Assembly: GCA_002432865.1 (NCBI GenBank)
Contig: DJGX01000007.1
Span: forward strand, 1 to 64,000
Length of the DNA stretch: 64,000 bases
From: Cloacimonetes bacterium UBA5835
GTDB taxonomy: Bacteria; Cloacimonadota; Cloacimonadia; Cloacimonadales; Cloacimonadaceae
Reading direction: 5' to 3'
Part shown: one piece after another, positions 34,170 to 41,370 of the stretch
Position numbering within the stretch: the stretch's first letter is position 1
How the letters are laid out: each line of letters starts with the position of its first letter
Translations under genes and position numbers: made by a program
Notes under the pieces: model-generated
Database searches by the model: none
The model's input: the letters and a program-made list of their open reading frames with translations, nothing else
What the model was told of the DNA's origin: nothing

Positions 34170-36353
34170 ATGAAAAAAGCTCTTCTAATCACCTTATGTT
34201 TGACTTTCCTTGTTGGTATCGCTTTTGCACAACAAATGGACCCGGCTACCAACAAGAAGGCACTCGAAGGTCCTGAGATGAAACCTTGTATATTGCAGAA
34301 CAGCCGTACTGTTCCTCAATATACTTTTACTCGTACCCCTTACGCATTGTTGACCTCATATTATGATTATATGATAGGAAGTTACAATGGTATTCCTTTG
34401 CGCGTGATACCATCAGATATCTCTGATGGTGGATATTTTATGACATATCATGCACGTAGGGCAGCTAATGCAACTAGGCGTATATTTTATGCTTACTTAG
34501 GAGCAGATGGCAGTTTAACTACTAATAGTGAAATTTCTAATGTCACAGTAAATGAGGGTTATCCAACTCTTGCAGTTGATCCAATTTCTGGGAAACCTCT
34601 ATATGCTTGGCATGCAAATGCAGATTCTGAAGCCGATTATTTAGAAACGCAATTTACAGCTGATTCTTTTATTCAAGGTACTGACGGTGTGTTCTTACCG
34701 ATAACAACTCTAATTGATAATCCTGTAACATGCCTTACAACAAACGACAATGAATATATCTGGCCTACAGCTCAAATTGGGCCCTCGCCTATAGCTGGGA
34801 AAAGCAGAGTTTATATAGTTGCAAGAAATGCAACTACTCACACTTATGGACCTTCAGAGAATCCGCGTATTGCCTATGCTGATTTTGATGGAGACCAAAT
34901 TGAACTAGGAGAGCCAGCGCTTGATTGGCACTTTACCTCTATTCCCGAAATGGACCAATGGAATCATGATTCTGAATGGCGTCGTCCATTCCATGCGTTA
35001 ACTACAGACGATGCGGGAAATGTTTATTACGCTGGTTTTCATTTTGCTACAGAATCTGATGGATCAACTGATATTCCTGAGCCGGATTTAGATGTGTTTA
35101 AGTGTAACAACTTTGGAGAAGGAACTTGGACGCGAGTTAGTGAATGGAGCAAGATGCCTTCTTGGAATCCTAATACCAGCCCTACAGACACTACTGGCGT
35201 TTTTGAAATTTCAGGTGGTAATAGTCCTTATGGTGATGATGGATTATATTGGAGTGTAAATGGCAGCGCTTCGAGCCATCTGAATGCAACTATTGATGAT
35301 TTGGGAAGAATTCATTACCCAGCTATCTGGTCATTAAATAATATTGATGGATATTACTATCCTGCATATCAATATCCCAAAGAGATTATTTTTGATCCTT
35401 CTGAAGCGGAAGGTTCCCAATTTCTGATTAATGAAATCTGGCCTAAAAAGGATCCTCATAATAATGTAGATCAGTGTTTTCAACCTTGGGACACTGAAGA
35501 ACCATGGGGAGAAGAAGAATTTGCTCAAGATCCCGATACAGGACAATGGTATGTTAGTTCATACCTTAGCTGGGATTTCCCTTATTGGGATCAAAGTGCA
35601 CATGGTGATGCTATGTTTTTCCATTGCAACAATATGAAAGTAACCGAAGGTAATGACCACGGAATGTTAGCTACAGTTTGGCAAAATTGCTATCGTGCGA
35701 AAAGATTCAATGCAGATGGTGATACTGATTATGCTGAGTGGGCAAACACTCCTGAAATTTGGATTTCAGTTTCCTCCAATAATGGAGATAATTGGAGTGA
35801 GCCAATTTCATTGAACAATATTGAAACTCCTGAATTTGCTGGACTTAAACCGATGTGGGTTTATCCTGCTGATAAAATTATCTATGTTGGAGAACAGGAT
35901 GGCTTAAAAGTAGGTAAATTAGGCTTAATGTTCTATAATGATTACACTTGGGGTTCTTTTGTTATTGATCCAGGAGTGGGTGCTACAAATGATGGCGGAC
36001 AGGTTATGTTTACCGAAATACAGATTACTTTCCCACCTACAGGTGATGCAGCAGAAGATCCTTCTGTAAGCCCGGTTACCAATATGTTGAATCAAAATTA
36101 TCCCAATCCCTTCAATCCCGAGACCACTATTACTTTCGATATGCCAAAAACTGCTAATGCTAATTTATCCGTTTATAATGTAAAGGGACAATTAGTTAAG
36201 ACCCTTCATAATGGAGTTGCAAATTATGGCAGAAATTCTGTGGTTTGGAATGGTACAGATAACAATGGTTCTCAAATTAGCAGTGGAATATATTTCTACC
36301 GTCTTTCCACCGATGGAAAAGTTGAAACTCGTAAAATGATGTTGTTGAAATAA
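34170..36353 (+). CDS. Secreted protein with T9SS-type C-terminal sorting domain
   Basis: A 727-residue exported protein of unknown function. The ATG at 34170 follows a strong AGGAGG site; an earlier ATG at 34140 would put ten residues in front of the signal peptide (MKKALLITLCLTFLVGIAFA). The body (about 60-620) resembles a repeated beta-structure of sialidase/BNR or propeller style, with SSNNGDNWSEPISLNN near 540, but I cannot name an enzyme. The last 90 residues are a clear sorting domain (NYPNPFNPETTITFDM, NVKGQLVKTL, SSGIYFYRLS, TRKMMLLK). It is the last gene of the TonB operon and is followed by a terminator. Confidence 0.8.
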   Translation: MKKALLITLCLTFLVGIAFAQQMDPATNKKALEGPEMKPCILQNSRTVPQYTFTRTPYALLTSYYDYMIGSYNGIPLRVIPSDISDGGYFMTYHARRAANATRRIFYAYLGADGSLTTNSEISNVTVNEGYPTLAVDPISGKPLYAWHANADSEADYLETQFTADSFIQGTDGVFLPITTLIDNPVTCLTTNDNEYIWPTAQIGPSPIAGKSRVYIVARNATTHTYGPSENPRIAYADFDGDQIELGEPALDWHFTSIPEMDQWNHDSEWRRPFHALTTDDAGNVYYAGFHFATESDGSTDIPEPDLDVFKCNNFGEGTWTRVSEWSKMPSWNPNTSPTDTTGVFEISGGNSPYGDDGLYWSVNGSASSHLNATIDDLGRIHYPAIWSLNNIDGYYYPAYQYPKEIIFDPSEAEGSQFLINEIWPKKDPHNNVDQCFQPWDTEEPWGEEEFAQDPDTGQWYVSSYLSWDFPYWDQSAHGDAMFFHCNNMKVTEGNDHGMLATVWQNCYRAKRFNADGDTDYAEWANTPEIWISVSSNNGDNWSEPISLNNIETPEFAGLKPMWVYPADKIIYVGEQDGLKVGKLGLMFYNDYTWGSFVIDPGVGATNDGGQVMFTEIQITFPPTGDAAEDPSVSPVTNMLNQNYPNPFNPETTITFDMPKTANANLSVYNVKGQLVKTLHNGVANYGRNSVVWNGTDNNGSQISSGIYFYRLSTDGKVETRKMMLLK

Positions 36354-36381
36354 AAATAGCCTTCCTCAATAAAAATAAGAT

Positions 36382-36410
36382 GAAGCCCTGGGAGCTTATT
36401 CCGGGGCTTC
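36382..36410 (+). terminator. Rho-independent terminator of the TonB/surface-protein operon
   Basis: GAAGCCCTGGGA (36382-36393) faces TCCGGGGCTTC (36400-36410). The outer 7 bp pair perfectly and the inner part with one bulge; the loop is GCTTAT and is followed by TTCATTT. It lies 29 bp after the stop at 36353. The upstream A-run means it could also act on the minus strand. Confidence 0.75.
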
Positions 36411-36426
36411 TTCATTTAAAGAACTA

Positions 36427-36575
36427 CATTCTGTCGTTCATCTTACAACCAAATTATGTTGTTTTCGTTATATTCTATAAAATTGTTGCACATATCCAAT
36501 TATCTTTCCTAATTATTAATCAACCTTTTGAGATACAATCACTTCCAATATATAGTGGATTGTTCAACAAGATAA
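36427..36575 (+). repeat. Dispersed intergenic repeat, copy 2
   Basis: Matches copy 1 (961-1061, minus) in order: ATTCTGTCGTTCATCTTACA, ACCAAATTATGTTGTTTTCG, TTATATTCTATAAAATTG, then GTGGATTGTTCAACAAGATA near the end. Divergence is moderate. Confidence 0.55.
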
Positions 36576-36664
36576 AAAACACATTAAGATCGATTATTCG
36601 AAGCTATTAAGATTTAATTAGACCAAGAATATCAGCAAAATACAAAGTTAAACCTTACTTTTTC

Positions 36665-36760
36665 TTGACAGTTAACAATATACAACTTGTTATCCACCCA
36701 AGCATTTCTCCTCCTTAACTATGGGTTGATGAGGAGAGGAGGAGGAGAGGAGGATGGGTT
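36665..36760 (+). other. Promoter-like sequence followed by a polypurine stem region
   Basis: TTGACA (36665-36670), 17 bases and TGTTAT (36688-36693) resemble a promoter. Downstream, TTTCTCCTCCTTAAC faces GAGGAGAGGAGGAGGAGAGG (about 36729-36752) in several possible registers, with outer CCACCCA/TGGGTTG pairing. No reading frame follows, so a small RNA or an attenuator-like structure is possible. This is tentative. Confidence 0.3.
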
Positions 36761-36784
36761 GTTTGTTTGAGGCGTCCTAAATAA

Positions 36785-36884
36785 AGTGGACTAAAATTAT
36801 GGAGAAAGAAATGCACAAAAAGTCTACAGAAAAGGAAGCATATTCAGGGCATCAATGCCTTCGAACCTTAAGTTGCTCATAACT
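36785..36884 (+). repeat. Dispersed repeat, copy 2 (related to 16030-16130)
   Basis: Same order of shared words as at 16030: AGTGGACTAAAAT, GAGAAAGAAATG, CACAAAAAGTCTAC, GCATATTCAGGGC and AAGTTGCTCATAAC. A 19-codon frame from the ATG stops before anything recognisable. Confidence 0.55.
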
Positions 36885-36903
36885 GCTTAATCTGAGGGAA
36901 TTA

Positions 36904-37008
36904 TTTTCGGTGGCTTCGGTGGCTAAACATTCTTCTAAAATCCTTGTTTAAGAAAGCTCAATTCTCTCAATCCTTAAATCCTTACATCCTTAAATTATGG
37001 TTTCTAAG
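36904..37008 (-). repeat. Mosaic 9-bp-word repeat, reversed copy
   Basis: TTTTCGGTGGCTTCGGTGGC is the reverse complement of the CCACCGAAG run. It is followed by CTAAAATCCTTGTTTAAG and CTCAATCCTTAAATCCTTAC, reverse-complement counterparts of the GAGGATTTAAGGATT words at 1-100 and 6480-6890. Confidence 0.65.
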
Positions 37009-37060
37009 GCTAAACCTACGAAAATTGCGTAATCTGAATGAAAATTTTCTTGCGGAAGAA

Positions 37061-37172
37061 CGACATCCTGTTGTTTCACTTCATAGTCAAAATTATATAG
37101 TTTCCGCTATATTCCATTATAGCTTTATAGTTTGTCTGTTGTGGATTGAACAAGAGATCAAACTTCCAGAGT
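37061..37172 (+). repeat. Dispersed intergenic repeat, copy 3
   Basis: Begins GACATCCTGTTGTTTCACTT and continues TTTCCGCTATATTCCATTAT, AGTTTGTCTG and GATTGAACAAGAGATCAAAC, parallel to copy 1 on the minus strand at 961-1061. It is preceded by TTGCGGAAGAACG, a core shared with the 72-bp block at 16139 and 16309, so the families occur as mosaics. Confidence 0.6.
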
Positions 37173-37243
37173 TCTAGTTATTTTATAGTTACAAGTTCTT
37201 ATCTGCGAAACACAGATAGTTATTTAGAAAGATGGCAAAAAAA

Positions 37244-38167
37244 TCAGTTATCCCTTTTTAGCAATAGCCACATAAAAAATGGGCAACCAATGAAAGAAGT
37301 AATAATTCCTACCGGTAATTCCATCGAAAGTAAGTGTTTAGCCAGCATATCACAAGCAAGTAAAAAGATCCCTCCAGTCCACAACGAAAGCAGATATATA
37401 TTCTTTTGTCCAGATGGAACAAAAAACCGAATGATATGCGGAATAATCAATCCTACAAAACCGATAATACCAGCATAGGCAACACTTATACCGATTACGA
37501 TGGAAGTTAGAACAAATATTTGTTTCCTAAGCGCTAAAACATTTATTCCAAGGCTCGCAGCATAAAGATCTCCGTTACTTAAAATATCGATAGCAGTAGA
37601 TTTGAAATAGAGATAGATTAAAATAAGCAGCGAAACCGAGAAAAGAAAAAGAAAGCTAATCCATTCATTTTTAGTGAAGATATGTCCTAAATTACCCATC
37701 AGAGTGCCCAAAATTAATGCTGTATCTTGTTGGTGTAGATACATAATTAACGAAATACCAGAAGCAAAAAACATCCCAACAATCACACCCGCAATCAATA
37801 AACGAGTTTTATCAAATCTACCTCTATGATGTGCCAATTTCCAAACAAGCAACATTGTTAATCCTGCACCGATAAAGCCTCCTATCGGCATCAACATAAT
37901 AAAACCGGTTATCCCAAGTACAATACTTCCAAAAGCAGCACCGGATGAAATTCCTAAAATATAGGGTTCGGCTAAAGGATTAGCAAGCATTAGTTGGTAG
38001 ATAGAGCCAATTCCAGCAAGAGCCATACCGGTAAAAAGAGTTAATAGCAAGCGGGGAATTCTCACTTGAGTGATAATATTTGTATTTGGTTTACCTATAA
38101 AGAGATATGCTATGATAACTGCTAAACCAGTTAAAAAAAATAAGATCCAAAAAAGCGTTTTTTTCAT
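37244..38167 (-). CDS. FecCD/BtuC-type ABC transporter permease
   Basis: A 307-residue membrane permease for cobalamin, heme or siderophore import. Family motifs include RIPRLLLTLFTGMALAGIGS, then NPLAEPYILGISSGAAFGS, and VAYAGIIGFVGLIIPHIIR near the C-terminus; about nine to ten membrane segments are visible. It overlaps the binding-protein gene upstream by 4 bp (ATGA). No ATPase gene follows; the downstream gap holds only repeats, so the ATP-binding subunit must be encoded elsewhere. A cobalamin substrate is suggested by the style of its partner but is not proven, and no cobalamin riboswitch was found upstream. Confidence 0.88.
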   Translation of the reverse strand: MKKTLFWILFFLTGLAVIIAYLFIGKPNTNIITQVRIPRLLLTLFTGMALAGIGSIYQLMLANPLAEPYILGISSGAAFGSIVLGITGFIMLMPIGGFIGAGLTMLLVWKLAHHRGRFDKTRLLIAGVIVGMFFASGISLIMYLHQQDTALILGTLMGNLGHIFTKNEWISFLFLFSVSLLILIYLYFKSTAIDILSNGDLYAASLGINVLALRKQIFVLTSIVIGISVAYAGIIGFVGLIIPHIIRFFVPSGQKNIYLLSLWTGGIFLLACDMLAKHLLSMELPVGIITSFIGCPFFMWLLLKRDN

Positions 38168-39009
38168 TGCTCTTTCCGCCAGGAATCAAAAATACTGGCT
38201 AATTGCTTCATTCCTTGTATACAGCGGGGAGTGGCTCGTTGAATAAGATCGGGATTTATCTCTTTCTCGAAGTATATTTTTCTATTTTGAATTGCAGGAA
38301 TATTCAGCCAGCCCTTACGGTTGATTATATTTTCCAGAGTATCCTGTGAGTAGCAAATCATAATATCAGGTTTGGCTGCAATAACAGCCTCAGGATTAAT
38401 TCTGGCATAATCTCTTTCCAGTGTGGGAAAAATATTATCGCCACCAGCAGTTTCAATCAGTTCTCCAATAAAAGAAGCATCGGAAACGCTCATCAAAGGA
38501 TTTCGGTATATTTCCAAATAGACTTTTGGACGAGTTTTACCTATAGAATTCTCTTTTATATTTAATATTTCCTGTTTCATCTGGCTTATCTGTTTTGTGG
38601 CTTGTTCTTTTCTATCGATTAATATGCCGATTCTTTCAATAGCTGAAAGCATCTCCATAATGCTTTTAGGGTAGATTACTTCTACGGAATACCCCAAATT
38701 CTTCAAATCTAACGCTACACTTTCTTGCTCCAGAGAACTGCAAAAAACAAGTTCTGGATTCAAAGCAATAATGGTTTCTTTATCGATGACGCTAAAAGAG
38801 CCAACTACCTTTTTTTGTTGAAGAGAGGAAGGATAATTACATTCTGCAGTTATTCCAATAATATCCTCTTCAGCATCAAGTGCACAAATAATTTCTGCCA
38901 CTTCTGGAGAAAGAACAACGATTCCCTTTTTGGCTTTGCTATTCATTTGCTTGCAGGAAAAAACAAACATAGCTAAAATAATTAAGGCTACATATACTAT
39001 TTTTTTCAT
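38164..39009 (-). CDS. BtuF-like substrate-binding lipoprotein of an ABC importer
   Basis: A 281-residue periplasmic binding protein of the helical-backbone class (BtuF/FepB). The lipobox places the lipidated Cys at residue 19 (LAMFVFSC). Two lobes are visible: an N-terminal one with VVLSPEVAEIICALDAEEDI and NPELVFCSSLEQE, and a C-terminal one with ASFIGELIETAGGDNIFP and INPEAVIAAKPDIMICYS, both typical of cobalamin/corrinoid or iron-chelate binders. It delivers substrate to the permease encoded directly after it. Corrinoid uptake would fit a methylmalonyl-CoA-using organism, but this is inference. Confidence 0.85.
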   Translation of the reverse strand: MKKIVYVALIILAMFVFSCKQMNSKAKKGIVVLSPEVAEIICALDAEEDIIGITAECNYPSSLQQKKVVGSFSVIDKETIIALNPELVFCSSLEQESVALDLKNLGYSVEVIYPKSIMEMLSAIERIGILIDRKEQATKQISQMKQEILNIKENSIGKTRPKVYLEIYRNPLMSVSDASFIGELIETAGGDNIFPTLERDYARINPEAVIAAKPDIMICYSQDTLENIINRKGWLNIPAIQNRKIYFEKEINPDLIQRATPRCIQGMKQLASIFDSWRKEQ

Positions 39010-39641
39010 TAATTTATTCCTCGTGCTTTGCTCATATTAGGATCAGGAAATATTATAATACTCAGTAAAAACTAAATAGAACTGATCCCCCTTTTCTGGA
39101 AAAGTAAGATCAGCACAAATTACGCATATATCAGTTAAGCTGCTATAATATAGCATCCTTATTTGTAACACTATCTATAGCTAAAATGATATTAGTTTAC
39201 CTTATGGCATAATAACCTTCTCCTGTCAAGGAAAATGAACTTTGGTTTAAATTTAGATATCCGCCATACTCTATTTAAATTGAATTAAAAGATGGTTTAT
39301 TCATAATAACTAAGTTTATAAATGCATTAAGTGCTTAGGTGAAAATCCAGACTTTATGTTCAGGGTTTATGCTTGATTTAACTCCCAATCCTGAAAATAG
39401 AAAAGCCTATTAATTTGTGTTTATGTAATGATAGATTTAAGGCAATTGTTAGTTATATAATTATATAGCATAATTGATAGTTAAGACAGGCAATAGTTTT
39501 ATTTGCAACAATCTAAGTACTGTTACCTTTTTTGCTTGACAATCATTTGCAATGGAGTAAAAAGGTTTTAGTAAAAATAAAGCGATATAGGAAAACAACA
39601 ATAAGTCCACATAATTTAAATCCTAACAGGAAACGAGGTGA
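39010..39641. other. Divergent AT-rich intergenic region
   Basis: About 630 bp between the BtuF-like gene (minus) and cardiolipin synthase (plus). TTGACA (39536-39541) with TAAAAA 16 bases on may be a promoter for the plus-strand gene, and a minus-strand TTGACA at 39229 may serve the importer. A small hairpin TGCTATAATATAGCA is near 39147. No B12-box-like sequence, tRNA or coding region was recognised. Confidence 0.45.
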
Positions 39642-39707
39642 ATTATTATAACTTCCAGTAAGATATGGGATGCCATAGCTTTAATAATAGCGTTATTAAT
39701 CAGCTTA

Positions 39708-41210
39708 GTGTTGATTGCATCCCTCACTCAAATAATCGTTGGAGGCTTAGTTTTAGAAACTTTCAGTAAAGTTACTATACGCATCATCAATATCCTGTTT
39801 GGTATCTCTATAGTATTAATCATTCTTATCGTAGTTATGGAAAATGGTTCTCCAGCAACAACGATGGCATGGATTTTGGTTCTAATCTTTTTACCAATAA
39901 TTGGCTTTATTTTGTATTTGTTTTTTGGCAGAAATTGGCGAAAGGAGAGGTTATTCAGCAAAAAGGATTATGCTGATACTCAGTTGCTGGCTACCTATAT
40001 TCAAAAATATCCTTTAACCATAGAAGACAATTGGCAAACAGAATTGAGTGCAAGATTAAATAAGCTTTTAAAGAACAATAGTAAAGCTACCCTTACAGTA
40101 AATAACGAAGTTAAATTATATTCCGATACGATGGAAGCTTTTAACGCAATCCTGAAAGGTATATCCTCTGCAAAACACTTTGTTCATATGGAATATTTTT
40201 CAATTTTTTCCGATGAGACAGGTTATGATATGCAGAAAATTCTTATCCAAAAAGCCCTTGAGGGAGTGGAGGTACGGTTTATTTATGATGATGTAGGTTG
40301 CTGGATGCTGAAAAAGGAATTTAAACAGGAATTACATAATGCAGGAGTTGAATTTGTTCCTTTTATGCCGGTATGGATTCCCTTTCTGAACAGTCGTATA
40401 AACTATCGTAATCATCGTAAACTGGTAATTGTAGATGGTAAAAAGGCATATTTGGGGGGATTGAATATTGGTGATAAATACTTGGGAAAAAACAGCTATT
40501 ATGGTTATTGGCGTGATTCCTTAGCTGAAATTGAAGGACAAGCAGTACTTTCTTTACAGGCGATTTTTTTAGCAGACTGGAATTTTGTGACGGGAAAGAA
40601 CTTGATGCAGGAAACCTTACTGGATAAATATCTTCCGACAGATATTACTGTTAAGGACAGATTTTTACCAATGCAAGTAGTTGCAAATGGTCCCGATAGC
40701 GATTATGCTAGTATTATGCAATTATATTTTGCAGCAATTACATATGCGAAACATAATATTCGCATTTCTACTCCCTATTTGATTTTGAACGAAACTCTGC
40801 TATCCGCTTTAAAAATTGCTGCAATCAGCGATGTTAAAATACAAATTATGATGCCCGATAAACCGGATCATTTTTTGGTGTTTTGGGCTTCTCGAAGTTA
40901 TTTTCAACAACTTTTAGATGTAGGTGTGGAAATATGGACTTATCATAAAGGCTTTAATCACTCCAAAATACTAATTGTAGATGATGAAGTTCTATTAATT
41001 GGAACTGTTAATATGGATTTGCGTAGCTTTAGCCATAATTTTGAACTGGCTGCTACAATATATGATAGAAATGTATGTGCAGAGGCAATAATGCATTTTG
41101 AAGAAGACCTGATGAATAGCAGTAAAATAAATGCGGAAGAATTTAAGCAGCGTAGTATGCTGTATAAAACTCGAGAATCAATATGTAGATTGGTTTCTCC
41201 TTTATTATAA
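39708..41210 (+). CDS. cls: Cardiolipin synthase (phospholipase D family)
   Basis: An inner-membrane enzyme that condenses phosphatidylglycerol into cardiolipin. Two N-terminal membrane helices (RIINILFGISIVLIILIVVM; MAWILVLIFLPIIGFILYLF) precede two PLD active-site motifs: HRKLVIVD (about residue 243) and HSKILIVD (about 425). Length is normal (about 500). The GTG at 39708 is the first ordinary start codon in frame but has no ribosome site. The frame is open back to 39642, where GAGGTG (39635-39640) stands just before ATT/ATA codons at 39642-39650. That reading adds about 21 residues and another hydrophobic helix, so the true start may be a rare ATT or ATA. Confidence 0.9.
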   Translation: MLIASLTQIIVGGLVLETFSKVTIRIINILFGISIVLIILIVVMENGSPATTMAWILVLIFLPIIGFILYLFFGRNWRKERLFSKKDYADTQLLATYIQKYPLTIEDNWQTELSARLNKLLKNNSKATLTVNNEVKLYSDTMEAFNAILKGISSAKHFVHMEYFSIFSDETGYDMQKILIQKALEGVEVRFIYDDVGCWMLKKEFKQELHNAGVEFVPFMPVWIPFLNSRINYRNHRKLVIVDGKKAYLGGLNIGDKYLGKNSYYGYWRDSLAEIEGQAVLSLQAIFLADWNFVTGKNLMQETLLDKYLPTDITVKDRFLPMQVVANGPDSDYASIMQLYFAAITYAKHNIRISTPYLILNETLLSALKIAAISDVKIQIMMPDKPDHFLVFWASRSYFQQLLDVGVEIWTYHKGFNHSKILIVDDEVLLIGTVNMDLRSFSHNFELAATIYDRNVCAEAIMHFEEDLMNSSKINAEEFKQRSMLYKTRESICRLVSPLL

Positions 41211-41370
41211 AGGGAGAAATATGTGCAATATTATAAGGAGAAAAGGCTATTAACCAGAAAGGTTGATATTCTATCAATCCTGAAACTAACTTATCCAGCA
41301 GCTGAAAAAACATAGGTGACTAAATAGCTAAAGTGTTTATTTTTAATAGATTATTATAGGATAGAAGATC

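Larger units (their letters stand above)
36354..37243. other. Convergent intergenic region: terminator and dispersed repeats
   Basis: This 890-bp gap lies between two converging gene sets. It contains a terminator (36382-36410), two copies of the dispersed repeat also found at 961-1061 (36427-36575 and 37061-37172), and a GA-rich stem with a promoter-like sequence upstream (36665-36760). It also has the second copy of the repeat seen at 16030 (36785-36884) and a reversed mosaic repeat (36904-37008). Short open frames here have no ribosome sites and are not believed. Confidence 0.75.

Noticed and set aside
36380..37478. Several 60-110 codon frames in the convergent gap
   Set aside because: They lie on repeats, the terminator or antisense to the BtuC-like gene and have no ribosome sites.
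39010..39641. Cobalamin riboswitch upstream of the BtuF-like gene
   Set aside because: No B12-box-like GCCACTG core or matching flanking motifs were found on either strand.
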